A stretch of DNA of 64,000 nt from Myxocyprinus asiaticus (taxonomy: Eukaryota; Chordata; Actinopteri; Cypriniformes; Catostomidae). The notes beneath the pieces were generated by a model. That model was given only the letters and a program-made list of their open reading frames with translations. It did no database searches and was not told where the DNA came from. A program made the translations under genes and the position numbers. The DNA is taken from assembly GCF_019703515.2 (NCBI RefSeq), contig NC_059393.1:7767501-7831500 (forward strand), given 5' to 3'. Below are positions 1 to 12,228 of the stretch, piece after piece (position 1 is the stretch's first letter; each line of letters opens with the position of its first letter).

Positions 1-942
1 AATGGTGGGAATTGTCGTCTTTCAGAAATTACAAACATTACATAAATCTCCTGTGATGCAAGTGCATGCACTATTAGACATTGTAAGTAGACAAAAAAAA
101 AAAAAAAAGGTGTGAAAAGTTTGTTTTAATGAGACTTTACATTCTAGAAGTCCATAGTGCTAAAAGTGCTCGAAGTTGAAAAAACACTTACTTTTATTGC
201 ATGGAAAAGACCTGTGTAAACATGTTTTACAGTAGAAAGAAAGTCATATGGGTTTGAAACGACACGAGGGAGAGAAAATGATGATAGAATTTTATTTTTG
301 GGCATACTATTTCTTTATCATTTACTGCACATTTATATTTAACTGTTTATTACAAGACTCAGATGTATAAAAATATGAGTCATTCAAAAAACTGTATGTA
401 AATCTAGTAAAATAAACAGCTTTTGTTGCTAAATCGGACTCTATTTTACTTATTTTGCCTACATTTTGCATTAGGCACCCCATAAATTCAATAGTATTAC
501 CAAAGAGAATATAGTCTCAGTCCATTTTAGAAAAGGTGAATGAAACTGACAGCAAACTGTGAAACTCTGAAATAAAGCCTTGTCCATTTGTCTGTTTGGC
601 TGATGGTATCTTACAGTTCCACCCCGATAAAATGTTATCTGGCACCAGCTGGCTGGTTCCTGGTGTTTTGCTGGATTGTGTTCCCGTATAGAGGCTTTCT
701 GTAATGGGTTATGGCTACAGACTTACAGCCCTGCTTTGGAGCTATCTAAGTCTATAAAATCCACATAAAGCTCTCCATTCAGTGAGCAGCCACAAATTCC
801 TTCCAAAAAGAAACAATTCTGGTGCATTCCCAACTGGAAATAGGACAAACAACCTGACAGCAGTAGCTAACAGAGGAGGGAAAAACCAACGCTACGGTTG
901 GAAGAAGGTATTTGCATGTGCTCACATTCTGTTTTGTGATGA

Positions 943-1095
943 ATATTAAAGGGATAGTTCACCCAAAAATTAATATTCTGTCATCATTTACTCATCCATG
1001 TTGTTCCAAACCCATATGTCTTCCTTTTTTCTGTGGAACACAAGACGTTGGTCGTAATATATTTTCAATAGGGATTGTACGGGAAAGTCGAAATT
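943..1095 (+). repeat. 'gttcacccaaaaat' MITE fragment
   Basis: It starts with gggatagttcacccaaaaat and continues through 'tcatcatttactcat', the terminal part of a non-autonomous DNA transposon abundant in cyprinids. A more complete copy with both ends is at 60897-61236. Internal-like pieces lie at about 11760-11960 and 21230-21370. Confidence 0.7.
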
Positions 1096-1449
1096 AGACA
1101 TAGTTGATGCTTTGGGCCTTTGTCTACTATTGCTTATTATATATTACAACAATAAGGAAAATTCCTGTGTCCACAAACTGAAGTGTGGTTGCATCCATAA
1201 AGCACGTTGTAAGCGGACTGCACAGGAGATCTCCAGAACAGCCTACTACAATTCTACATGACTAGTTTACTAGTAAAACATAGTACATTTTGCTAAGAAT
1301 AAATACGTTGCTCACAAGATCAGTCAATTAATTAGAATCCATAGAAGGATGAATAGTCAGATGTCAGTGGTAGCATGAATTCATACAATAATGTTTTATA
1401 GCGCACAACACTCAGATTCCGTTGTAAAATATCATTAATTTTCCCAAAA

Positions 1450-1846
1450 GCACAAAAAAAAAATTTCTCCCTAATTTGGCATGCCAAATTCCCAATGCGC
1501 TCTAGGTCCTTGTGGTGGTGTAGTGACTCGCTTCAATCGGGGTGGTGGAGGACGAATCTCAGTTGCTTCCGCGTCTGAGACAGTCAATCCGTGCATCTTA
1601 TCACTTGGATTGTTGAGCACGTTACCGGCGACCACGCACAACTCACCACGCACCCCACCGAGAGCGAGAACCACATTATAGCGACCACGAGGAGGTTAAC
1701 CCAACATGACTCTACCCACCCTAGCAACCGGGCCAACTGGTTGCTTGGGAAGCCTGACTGGAGTCACTCAGCATGCCCTGGATTCAAACTTGTGACTCCA
1801 GGTGTGGTAGTCAGCGTCTTTACTCACTGAGCTACCCACGCCCCCA
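1450..1846 (-). mobile_element. tRNA-derived SINE, copy 1
   Basis: It reads on the minus strand as a tRNA-like head (gggtagctcagtgag, an A-box-like motif), a diverged body and a tail ending in 'aaattaggga' plus an A-run complement. The same body recurs at 16501-16943, 41806-42232, 49601-50021 and 51831-52195. Pol III promoter boxes of the tRNA head would drive its transcription, and movement would need a partner LINE. 'agcacaa' near 1448 and 1845 is a possible target duplication. Confidence 0.85.
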
Positions 1847-2263
1847 GCACAACACATTTTTAACTTCAAAACCTTTCTATAAACATTTAAGTTTGTATTA
1901 AGATGACATATGCTTCTGTTCAAGTCAGTAGATTGAACACATTGCATTTAATAGCCAAATTCCCAGTGAAGGACTACACTACCCATAATGCTGAACAGAA
2001 ATCAACCAATCAAATAAGTCGTATATTTTAACACCTGTGCCAAAATGTTTGATTCCGTAATGTTATTCGCACTGCATCATGGGATGTGTAGTTCATTCCC
2101 TTTTGCACTATTGTTTTAACAATATTTGAATACTTTTTTGATTCAAATCATATTTTGTAATGTGATTTCTATATTAAAGAATGTTTTAAAATACCAACAG
2201 AGAAAATTAATGGAAAAAAATACTTTTGGAACCTAGGCTGCTGTAACATGGACGGAAACTCTA

Positions 2264-2563
2264 AGGAGCCATTCAGACCAAACGCATTCTTGTGCTAAGA
2301 AGTAGCTAGATTCTGTATTAAATAGAACAGAATGCAGGTGTTTTGAGATATGTTTTAAAAATTTTAATTCTTTTTAACCTGACATAGCGTCTAAAAAAAC
2401 ACGGCACTCCTGCCCAAGATGCTGAAAATTGTTTACATAGGGAAAACAACAACAACAACAACAATAATAATAATAATAATAATAATAGTAATTTTTTTTT
2501 TACAAATAAATTAAAAAAACAGCAAAGAGAGACAGCAAAAAGCATTCGGTCTGAACGGCCCCT
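2264..2563. mobile_element. MITE with 'ggccgttcagacc' ends
   Basis: Left end aggagccattcagaccaaac, right end attcggtctgaacggcccct, an imperfect inverted pair. The interior has (CAA)n(TAA)n. A related 'ggccgttcacacggaac' end occurs at about 56050. Confidence 0.7.
2446..2490 (+). repeat. (CAA)n(TAA)n microsatellite
   Basis: A compound trinucleotide array inside the MITE 2264-2563. Confidence 0.9.
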
Positions 2564-3655
2564 AAGATATTTAAACAGAAGCTGATTTTTTTATTACTCA
2601 AGACACACTTGAATACACTTACTATCATGTGTCCTTGTCTCTTATGGGACACCAACAGAGAGGGCAAATGGGGGTACGTGGGATGTCAGATGGTTGGACA
2701 GAAAAGCCATAGAAATGGCAAAAATTAACAATGTAATATTGACCTACTGTATCACATTTGACACTCACAAGACATGTACAAATAATTCTCCAAAGGTTTT
2801 GTTGAACATACCCATCTCTGGCTTATGGAAAATGTCATGCAAACTGACAATTTTCGAAGCTTGTGGCGCCTCCAATGTCATTAACATTTCAGTAGCTTAC
2901 AGTTAAATCTTCCTTAAATTGCTATGTCCAAGTCTGGGACCATTCATTAGTTACCTGCCAAGTTCGATCTTGTGAGAGAAAAACCTCAAAGCACCAATCA
3001 GAAATAAGATTACATGAGCTTCTCCCAGACATTGTTGTTCAATAGCATCTAAGCCCTTTCAGATATACCTACGTAAAAATCCCATGGAACTGTGGCTCGC
3101 AAAGACTTATTGACTTATTGGCATTTCAAAATGCTGAATTTAAAGACCACAGCATTGCCTGTGATTAGAACTGAACTACCTTAGATTGCTTTATATGTGG
3201 AAGATAAACCCACAATTGTAACTCTTGAGAAGAAGGGTGAAGCGCAAACTCTGAGAGAAATGAGAAGGACTCCAGAAGGAAGATGAAGAAAGCTCAGAAC
3301 CAATAAATCTAGGGTCAGAGTGGCTGGTCAGCCTGTTCCATAGGCTGAAAAAGCCTCTTTCTCCATTGACGGCAATTCAAAATTACTATAAGTGCTGTAA
3401 GTTTACAAATACATATATGTTGCTAGCAATTTTAACAGAATACACTAATTTTGACTGGCCGTCAATGGGCAATCATGCTTTTGGGCACAGACAGTGTAGT
3501 TACTATATCTACCAGGCCTAACTGCTAACTAGACCATCCTTGTTCCCTTGCTAGGCACTACAGTCTTCATTAAGTGCCCAAGGACAGTAGGAAGTAAGTA
3601 CTGATTTGACCCTGAACAAATCTTAAAATGCAGTCGTGACCTTCAAGGGACTTAC

Positions 3656-3781
3656 CTGGCATGATTACATCGGGGAAGCCCAGTTTCCGCGTGATGGCCA
3701 CGCCACGGTTAAATATCATGGGGTTTTCCCTGCGCACCTGCTCCATGTCACCTCGTAACAGCTGCAGGGAGATGATTAGAC
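3656..3781 (-). CDS. dock3: dock3 exon: entry into DHR-1 domain
   Basis: A 126-nt exon and the last dock3 exon in the window. GT completes the split Gly codon and 41 codons follow: LIISLQLLRGDMEQVRRENP, MIFNRGVAITRKLGFPDVIM and P, then G of a split codon before a gtaag donor. The acceptor is gtcgtgcag. The KLGFPDVIMPG motif marks the start of the DHR-1 (C2-like) domain that binds phosphoinositides in DOCK proteins. The next exon, expected to encode the start of the DHR-1 strand region, was not found between 1 and 3655. Confidence 0.95.
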
Positions 3782-4271
3782 CTGCACGACGAGAAAAGTT
3801 TGAGCCAAAAATGTGAGACACATGAGAGAACATTATGATGAATACTGTAATTACCCACTGTGATTACACTATCAGGATTTAACAATAAGTGAAATATATA
3901 TACAGTATAAATTTTTTTGCTCATTTAGTTCAGATGTATATGCTCTGCTAATAATTTCATTGGTTCCACCACAAATAAATAAATAAAAGTGTTTAATTTT
4001 TGTTTAATGTTTCATTTTTAGCAACACATTTGCAACTTATCAAATGTCATAAAGCAATATCTGTTTCATTAGATGTTCAAAGGTAAATTGTGTAATTTCT
4101 GCACCACTAGCTGCATCAAACGAATTAGCAAAAGTAGATAGGTAAGGTTTGTCAAGACAAACTTTGATGTGGACTTGATAAAGCCTTGACTGAAAGTTTA
4201 AACTAGTTTTAAAAGTTTGATAGCTAAACAGACTTTACAGTTAAACAAACTTGCTAAAGCCAGCTAGCTAA

Positions 4272-4294
4272 AGAGAGAGAGAGAGAGAGAGAGA
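4272..4294 (+). repeat. (GA)n microsatellite
   Basis: A short dinucleotide array in the intron 3782-7345. Confidence 0.9.
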
Positions 4295-6573
4295 GCAACT
4301 TAAAGCAGATCAAAGACCATTTGTGGGTTTGTTTACATTTGAATTTTTTTGATAGTTGCAGTTTGAATTCAAGAGCATTCCATTGGCCCCTCTGAACATT
4401 CCGTCAATGTACAGTAAGTCTATGGGATTTTTCCAATTTTTGATCGCCCGTTGTGTGAAAACCGTAAATCCGATCAGTAAGACAAGACAAAAAACACTAT
4501 TCCAGAACAGTCTGACGGTCTGTACCAAATTTGGTGGATGTTGACTGAAAGCTCTTGGAAAAGGTAGTGTTTGAAATTTTGGTCTCGGTTAAGGGATTTT
4601 GAAAAAACAAAACAAAAAAACCAAACCAAGTTTGTACAATTACAGTTGCCTTTGGTTTCCCGAACATCCCTGTAATCTGCCATTGGTCAAACAGATTTGT
4701 TTATTTCTCAACCCAGTCTAACTGATGCTTTCTGGACTATCACAAATCATTCTTGCAATTTCAACACAATCTCATCTGTGCTAGCCACATCTTTACCTTG
4801 GTGATATACTTACTGTAAATCATCAAAATTTGCATCAAAAATGTTCAATATATCACGGAATATCAAATATTTCAAATTGCAAAGCATAAAAACACATGTG
4901 AATAATCAACATAAGAAGTAGTGAAGACGCAGCTCTGGGCTGACAGGTCAAGAGACAGTTTCGTTGACCGTCCTGAAACTCTCACACTGACCCAGGTTCT
5001 CAGCCATACTTATTGTTGAGTTCTGATTACTATTATTTATCCATTAAAATTGGCCTTTCTTTCTGAGATCTACCAAAGAGATTAAGTTTTGTATGTTACC
5101 ACTTGGCTGTCAGTAACTGCTACAGTTCAGTTTAATCAAGACATTGTTTTGGGTCAACAAAGTCGCTAATGGCCTGTCTCCCAGCTACCTTCAATCCTTC
5201 ATTAAATTGTAACACCAGTCCGCCTGATGCAATCAGTCATTCTTTATTGCCTCACTCCCCCAATTCCCCATTGGAAGGGTTTCTGTTCATCCAGGTCCAG
5301 AAATGTTTCCAGGCCTCCCCTCAATAGTGGAATGAACTCTAAATTAGAAGAGCTGACACACCATTTACAATTGAACAACTCTTCAAAATACACCTCCTCA
5401 AGGGAAACTTACTGTTTTATGAAACCTCTATGATCTATAAAATATTTTGATTTACTTGCTGACTTGGTACATTTCTGGGGACTTGACTTTAGTGATCAAG
5501 TGGTTCAATGTTATTTCCGACTCTTTAAATATTTTCCTGGCGTTCTGGATTTTGAGGCGTAAAGTCTACATGAAATTGCTTTGGCAATCCATAATACTTC
5601 TGTAATGTGAGCTATTTTGCAAATAAAACTGAATATTTACATATAATATTTTTTACTAAATAAAAATAATGGCAGGCCTTGGTTGTATCAAGAAATTATT
5701 GGATCATAAAAAGTGGGCGTTCCATACCAGATACCAGAGTTTGCGGCACCTAGTTAATATTTATTTTTATTTTATTTTTATTTTTTATGAAAGATTACTG
5801 ATAGAGTGTAATAATACCAAGAATGTAAAAACATTTATTTAAAATGGAAATAGGGTTCATTTTCATTTCAAATTGACTTTAATCTTTGCATATGACTTGT
5901 ATTCCAAGCTTCCTGGCCTGGTTATCTTGATTACGTATTTCGTGTAAATGTATTTTTGGTCAGATAGCACACAATTCCTCTGGTCCTTTCTTACACTTTT
6001 ATGCAAACAAACATATTTGCACTTAAAAAAAAAAAAAAAAAAAAACGTATGACAGCATGGCGGTGGCTTCAAGAGTATAGATCATATAGCAACTTCAACT
6101 TGGACAATATCAACCTCCCTCGGTCATAATCAATCACTGCTTTCCATCCATTTATGACAGAGCCAAAGTCATCCACATCTATTCAATGCTAAAGCTTGAT
6201 ACACATTACCATGTTAACACTAGGTTTCCATTCAAACAGCAAAAATAAAATTTAAAAAATGCGTAAAATGAAAATAGCGCTAAAACCATATGCAAAGAAA
6301 GCAGTGTTTCCATCCCACGTGTTTGAGAGAACAAAATCATCTCTTCCGGAGAAATTGGCACTAAATAGAAATGAAAATAAAAGTTGTAGCCACTGGGAAA
6401 GCCAAACTGTTTTATTACACTTATTATAAGAAACTCTTAAACTATAAGTAGTTTAGAGCATGCTGACAAAACGCTAAAACTTCACTGAACGCAAGCCAGC
6501 TCTTTTTAACTAGACATGGCTTTTTATCATACAGAGCTCATGTGCGCAAGGTGAGAAAAGAGCCTTGTGCATT

Positions 6574-6627
<54 letters not shown>
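6574..6627 (+). repeat. (TA)n(GT)n microsatellite
   Basis: A short TA block followed by about 20 GT units, uninterrupted. Confidence 0.95.
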
Positions 6628-6628
<1 letters not shown>

Positions 6629-6737
6629 CCATTGTAGTTTATGCATTGTCTTTGTACAGAATAATAATTAAAAAAATACATAGAATATACATATAAGCTT
6701 AAATAAAATGCACATATTGGACATTTTATTCGAATCT

Positions 6738-7284
6738 TACGCTGTGTCCAAATATTTGTACTTCTCTACTATATAGTATGCCAAAAACTGTATGTCAATG
6801 GAGTGGTACTGTTTGTCTGAATCCACAGTATTCATCAAGCAGTAAGCAAGTAATACCCGGATGACCTACTATTTCTAGCGAGATTCTGAAGTGCGGATCA
6901 ACTGGACACTTAATGATCCCATAATCCCTTGCGAGCTGGGGCGACGTCACGTTTAAAACACTGGATTTAAAAGAATGGCGGTGAACCATGAGTCAGACGG
7001 CTCTTCTCAACTGTAAGTGCTACATATGCCAAGATAATTGTTCCTTGTGCTTAAATGGTGCTTGTTTAACAAAACCAGAGCAGATCGTTTTCGTGGTTGT
7101 TGTTCTTGCGTCAAACATGCGGGTCACGGGTCAATGCCCATGTCCCTGGATGAAGTATGTCCGAAATCTTTTCATACTACTCACATGCATACCTAAAAAA
7201 CATACTGTTTTGGTGGCAGATAAGTGTGCCTTTCATAAAATACAGTGCATATTCTGACAGTACGCGATTCTGGACGCAGCATTA
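6738..7284. mobile_element. inverted-repeat DNA element next to dock3 exon
   Basis: Left end acgctgtgtccaaatatttg, right end gtacgcgattctggacgcag. These are imperfect inverted matches (gctgcgtccagaatcgcgta when reversed). The interior has 'catactactcacatgc' and similar motifs of the dispersed 'tgtgtcccaattcgc' repeats of fish. It ends about 60 bp from the exon donor at 7345. Confidence 0.6.
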
Positions 7285-7345
7285 GTGTATCTCAAGTAGA
7301 GGAAAATGGCAAACAAGTGTCTGTCCTTTTTCAAAGTTCACTTAC

Positions 7346-7434
7346 CGTAGTTCGTACTGGGGACAGTGTATTTGGTGCTGGACTTGCGGATAATGTTCTC
7401 GTGAATCTGATACCACTCGTTTTCATTATTACAA
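7346..7434 (-). CDS. dock3: dock3 exon: ENEWYQIHENIIRK segment
   Basis: An 89-nt exon. T completes the Thr codon and 29 codons follow, CNNENEWYQIHENIIRKSST then KYTVPSTNY, plus G of a split Gly codon before a gtaag donor. The acceptor is tttttcacag. The sequence leads into the DHR-1 boundary in DOCK3. An inverted-repeat transposable element (6738-7284) ends only about 60 bp past the donor. Confidence 0.95.
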
Positions 7435-8355
7435 CTGTGAAAAAGACAGAAAGAGGACAATCCATTATAGTAAAAAAACAACAGCTGCAGCACAGACACA
7501 GCAGGTGGAATCATTGCTTGTGTCAGTGTTGTATTCATTCCCAGGTGCATAGAATCAAAAATGTAATTTGTTAGTACACGAAGCTCTGTTTCAATTGTAA
7601 AGGTCATATCCTAAGAGGGAATCATAGTACTTTTAAGTGCAGACCATCATTCAGAGCAAAAGTGGGTTTTTATTCAGTCAAAGAGAATTATTCATTTGCC
7701 ACAATACTCAATGTGCACTGAAACTAGCGCAGAGCTACTGCATAATGAAGAACACTTCCTCATCAAAATGAGTGAACTGAGTGTTCAAGTCAACATGAAA
7801 TGGCATTCTCACATTTTACTTTAGTTGTATGAAGTATTTTCTAGTGAAACAGGATATTCAATAAGAAAAAAATGTGGGGTGGGACTTGATTTTATCCGTT
7901 GAGAACTGAATGGACCAGGAAAAGTGGGCATTCCAAACCAAAATGGAGCCAGACCTGAATGAGAGCTTCTAGTGGATTGCAAAGGACCTACTCCCCTCCT
8001 GAACAACACCGGTTTTCACTTTTGAGATGGTGTTTTGAACAGGACATGGAGGCTGAAGGTCAAGTTCACTCTCAAGAGCATCTCGACATACAAATTGGTA
8101 ATGCTTTCTTTTTAAATCTATTGTTATTATTGCGTTATTTTACATTAATCAGCGTTAAATTACACCGTTAACTAATTTTGCACAATTTTGGAAAGGCGGC
8201 ATTACCTACATCAGTAGCTTAAAACAAAGTCTAAATAGCAATTTGGCAATTAGTTATAATTAACAAATAGTCTGCATGGCCTAAGTGACTTCAGCCAAAA
8301 AGGAAAGACATTTTAAAGTCGAAATAAGTTATTACATTTTGATAACAAATTTGCA

Positions 8356-8361
<6 letters not shown>

Positions 8362-8390
<29 letters not shown>
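8362..8390 (+). repeat. (CA)n microsatellite
   Basis: A short CA array directly before the fold-back element at 8395. Confidence 0.93.
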
Positions 8391-8394
8391 TGAG

Positions 8395-9196
8395 CAGCCA
8401 CAACATTAAAACCACCTGCCTAAAATTGTGTGGGTCCCCCTCGTGTCACCAAAACAGCACCAAACTGTATTTCAGAACAGCATTCTGAGATTATTTCTTC
8501 TCACCAAAATTATACAGAGCGGTTATTTGAGTTACCGTAGACTTTGTCAGTTTAGACCAATCTGGCCATTTTCTGTTGACCTCTCTCATCAACAAGGCAT
8601 TTCTGTCCACAGAACTGCTGCTCACTGGATGGTTTTTGAGTAAATTCTAGAAACTGTTGTACGTGAAAATCCCAGGAGATCAGCAGTTACAGAAATACTC
8701 AAACCAGCCCATCTGGCACCAACAATCATGCCACGGTCCAAATCACTGAGATACATTTTTTCCCCCATTCTGATGGTTGATGTGAACATTAACTGAAGCT
8801 CCTGACCCATATCTGCATGATTTTATGCAATGCTGCCACATGATTGGCTGATTAGATAATCGCATGGATGATTGTTAGTGCCAGATGGGCTGGTTTGAGT
8901 ATTTCTGTAACTGCTGATCTCCTGGGATTTTCACACACAACAGTCTCTAGAATTTACTCAGAATGGTGCCAAAAACAAAAAACATCCAGTGAGTGGCAGT
9001 TCTGCGGATGGAAATGCCTTGTGGATGAGAGGGTCAACAGATAATGGCCAGACTGATTCAAACTGACAAAGTCTATGGTAACTCAGATAACCGCTCTGTA
9101 CAATTGTGGTGAGAAAAATATAATCTCAGAATGCTATTTTTTGGCAGCATGAGGGGGACCTACACAATATTAGGCAGGTGGTTTTAATGTTGTGGC

Positions 9197-9198
<2 letters not shown>
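8395..9198. mobile_element. head-to-head fold-back Tc1 derivative
   Basis: The ends cagccacaacattaaaacca and its inverse at 9179-9198 begin two arms of about 330 bp (8395 to about 8733, and about 8872-9198) that are imperfect inverted copies. Each arm, read outward from the centre, encodes decayed N-terminal Tc1-type transposase. On the minus side the frame at 8622-8810 has LSDLDRG and GLSISVTADLLGFSRTTVSR, a helix-turn-helix, followed further out by a CGQKCLVDERG-like stretch. The right arm carries the same coding region in the opposite direction with stops. No DDE catalytic region remains. The unique centre is about 140 bp. It looks like an inverted duplication of the 5' coding end of a Tc1 element, capped at both ends by the same terminal repeat. 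Confidence 0.85.

Positions 9199-9199
<1 letters not shown>

Positions 9200-9246
<47 letters not shown>
9200..9246 (+). repeat. (TA)n array between two Tc1-derived elements
   Basis: About 23 TA units filling the whole gap between the fold-back element and the Tc1 remnant at 9247. Confidence 0.95.
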
Positions 9247-9249
<3 letters not shown>

Positions 9250-9772
9250 TATATGGCCAAAAGTTTGTGGACACCCCCTTCTAATTAACAAATTTGGTTA
9301 CTCCATTAAATCCAGTAAAGAAAAATCTTAATGTTTCTTCATGTAATGGCTTGGGTTTTCTGAACTTCCAAATTTGTGGCAACTGTTTGGGGATAGCCCT
9401 TTTCTGTTCCAGCATGACAATGCCCCTGTGAACAAAGTGGGGTCCATAAAGAAATGGTTTGCTGTGTCTGGCAAGTAAGAAATTGACTGGCCTGCACAAA
9501 GCCCAGACCCGAACCCCACTGATCACTTTTGGGGTGAACTGGAACCGCAACTGTAAGTCAGGCCCCATTGACCAACATCAGTTCCTGACCTCACTGATAG
9601 CCTTGTGTCTGAATGAGAGCAAATCCCTGCAGCCATGTTATACATGTGTATACAGTATAGTGGAAAGCCTTCCCAAAAGAGTGGAAGCTGAGGGGGAAAT
9701 TGATGCCTAAGGTTTTGAAATCAAATGTTCATCAAGCACATATGGTGTCCACAAACTTTTGGCCACAGAGTG
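9247..9772 (+). pseudogene. deleted Tc1 transposon with transposase C-terminal remnant
   Basis: Terminal inverted repeats: cactatatggccaaaagttt at the left and its near-inverse ending gccacagagtg at the right, with TA on both sides. The interior, read on the plus strand, encodes the last third of a Tc1 transposase with stops: a QHDNAP motif (second catalytic Asp), a DWPAQSPDPNPTDHFW motif, and PSQKSGS near the end. The normal NPIE, which holds the catalytic Glu, reads NPTD here, so the active site is broken as well. The N-terminal DNA-binding region is absent. Confidence 0.85.
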
Positions 9773-10009
9773 TATATATATATATATATATACTTGAAGT
9801 ACATATAATGTATCAGCTTCAAGGCCATTTACAGTATATGCAGTATATTAGCTTTAAGGTCAGATTTGTAGACATATTTGATATATGCTATATATCACCA
9901 CTTGCTTGTTTCTTCAATAAGCCCACAGAGGTTTTGTCCACTGTCCTCTTCTTTAGAACACGGTTATATTTGACGTTTAAATTAAAATGAGCTATAATCA
10001 AGTCAATTA

Positions 10010-10600
10010 ACCCCAACTCTCACTCGTGAACTGGTGCTTTGACAAGCTAATGGCAAGCGAAAAACACGCAGTCAAGTGCGGCCAAGTGTGGAGAGCCATC
10101 GCTACAAAGGAAATCACAGCACTCTTCTGCTCAAAAGCAGAGGGAACACAGACATATGGTATGTTCCAACGTTACTTGCTGCTAAATCGCTGCGGGCAAG
10201 CAGTTGGAGGTTTGAGAACAGCAGCTTTCTGGCCTGAGGGGAAGTGGTGTCGCTAATGCATCATCCAGTAGAGACTGTCATGGCAGCTGACAAGGGAGCT
10301 CCGCTATATGCTAATGCTAGTGTTAGCGGGGCAGATGCTTTGTGGGAAGTCCCGCAGAGTCCATCTGGCCGGCTGTCATGGTGACTGGCTCCAAGGGCGT
10401 CAAGGGTGGTTCTGGTCTGTCACCGACAGGTTCACAGCAGCATTACAGCAATACACAGGGAAAGGCGCACGTCACTTTTGATGCTTTCTCAGGGCCTTTG
10501 ATGAAAAAGCGCTAAATTGTCTCTGGCATGGATGTGTGGGGATTTCGGCCGGACTGGTTTGCCAGTGTGGCTTCTCATAGAAGTGCATTCCCTATCTAGT
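10010..10600. other. GC-richer single-copy-looking intronic block
   Basis: This block has balanced composition, no terminal repeats, no low-complexity tracts and no sibling copy elsewhere in the window. It contains a small perfect stem (gctaatgcta / tagtgttagc type) near 10305-10330. The frame at 10026-10256 matches no protein I recognise. It could be conserved non-coding DNA, but that cannot be judged from one genome. Confidence 0.3.
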
Positions 10601-12228
10601 CTACCACTAGATGTCCCCACATGACTAGCATACTCTGCACATGCAAAAACTCACACAAACACACCAACATACACACATATTACATAAGCATAAATGTGCA
10701 CATCATGCATACTTCATTTGGCCATCTTAGATCAAATGTATCTAAATATCTCTAGAAAATTTTCTGAATATATTATTAAAAAAAACATAAACCCCTTAGG
10801 AGTCTCTTATAATATACTGTATATTACAAGTAATGATAATGAAGAGCTGACAGCAATACTTTTCTAAACACATCTTATTTCTAAGCAATTTTGATTAAAG
10901 TAGAGAAGAAGCAAGCTTTTTGTCTATATACTATATATTCAATTTCAGTATATAATAGAAATAATGTGTTATTAAAAAGACTTGTAAATGTAAAGGCTTG
11001 TAAATGTAGTTTGTTATTGCAACGTTATTGCAAGCAATTGGAAAAATAATGTCTGTTTCAAACAGATTCCAGAAAACTAACCCCATCTGCCATTAGCTGT
11101 CTAAACAGATAGTCCCACCCCAAACTCACGCCATTGGTCGAGCCAAATGTTACTGTGTCGGGCAGACGGGCCGCTCAAACAAACACAATAATGTTTGGAT
11201 AGCGCCGCAGAGCAACAATGTAACACTTTTAGCTGAAATCAACCTACAAATGGCTTATAGTTGACTCAGAAACGAAAATGCAAATAAGAGTGAAAGCTAG
11301 AAAAAAGTATGTATTCTTTACTTCTATGTTACAACATTTCACCCTGCTTCATAGACAAAGATGGTTTAATATCACATGATTGCTTGTCATTTCGATTGCT
11401 GGAGTATCTAAACAAATCTTGCCTTTTTCCGTTCTCTCTACACCCATGTATGTACTCCTTGCATTTTCCCTCCTTGATTTCTTTTTCTTTCACCAGTTCT
11501 GTCAGTTCCCCAGACAATAAAACAGAGGAGGCTTTCTGCATGGCAGCACACAGAGGTAATGAAAGTGTTGTGATGGAGATCGCTAGAGGACTCGACCATG
11601 TGCCATGCTCCATGGGGAGGAATTCAGAGAAAGTGGAGCAGTATATGTGCTAGTGTCTTTTATTCGAAGTGAGAGTTAAATTAAAAATTAAAATTCTATC
11701 ATTATAAACAGTACAGTACTCAGCCTCATTGTGTTTTCAGACCCGTACAACTTTTTTTTGCTTTCGTGAAAGCAAAAAGTGAAGAATATCCTGGTCGATC
11801 TTTTTCATTAAATTACAATGAATGGGGACTGGAGTTTTCAAGCTTCAAAAAGATATTAAAGTACCATAAAAGCATCATAAAAGTAGTCCATATGACTTGA
11901 GCACTATAGTCTATATAAGTTTTCTGAAGCCATACAATAGCTTTGTGTGAGAAACTTCAAACTGTAAATGATGTAGTCTGTTGTAATTCTCAGTTCTAAC
12001 CCAAACAGAAAAGGTAATATGTTCTTGAGTGGTTTTTATCCGTCATCGCTCAAGAGTTTATTGTGACTAAACAAGCGAGCCATTAATCACTCATGGTTTT
12101 GCTTAGCTTATGACAAACTTATTTCCCCAGCATTTCCACTTTAATTGATAAATCAAATAGATGAATAAATCACAAGCACTCCCTTGAGTGTTTGTATTTG
12201 ATTGTGAATATGAACTGAAGTGGCTTAC

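Larger units (their letters stand above)
1..3655 (-). other. dock3 intron, 5' part (downstream end cut by window)
   Basis: Intronic DNA after the last visible exon. It holds a 'gttcacccaaaaat' type repeat fragment (943-1095), a tRNA-derived SINE (1450-1846), an old repeat with 'catcatgggatgtgtagt' (about 1900-2260) and an inverted-repeat MITE (2264-2563). I see nothing identifiable in 1-940, 1100-1440 or 2570-3655, apart from a short inverted pair at 3370 and 3460 (ccattgacgg / ccgtcaatgg). Confidence 0.8.
3782..7345 (-). other. dock3 intron 3.56 kb
   Basis: It contains a (GA)n tract (4272-4294), a plus-strand A run of about 20 near 6025-6044, a (TA)n(GT)n array (6574-6627) and an inverted-repeat element (6738-7284). 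About 4350-4480 resembles a common teleost dispersed repeat ('aagtctatgggattttt'), but I cannot define its ends. No coding potential beyond chance is seen in 4480-6570. Confidence 0.8.
7435..12228 (-). other. dock3 intron 4.79 kb
   Basis: It holds a cluster of transposon and microsatellite DNA: (CA)n at 8362-8390, a fold-back Tc1 derivative (8395-9198), (TA)n (9200-9246), a Tc1 remnant (9247-9772) and (TA)n again (9773-9792). About 10010-10600 is more GC-rich and looks single-copy. About 11760-11960 resembles the internal part of the 'gttcacccaaaaat' repeat family. The rest shows nothing recognisable. Confidence 0.8.

Noticed and set aside
11309..11653. 114-codon plus-strand frame and its antisense 94-codon frame
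   Set aside because: No domain, no clear splice context, no matching neighbour. Both strands are open to a similar degree, which suggests chance.
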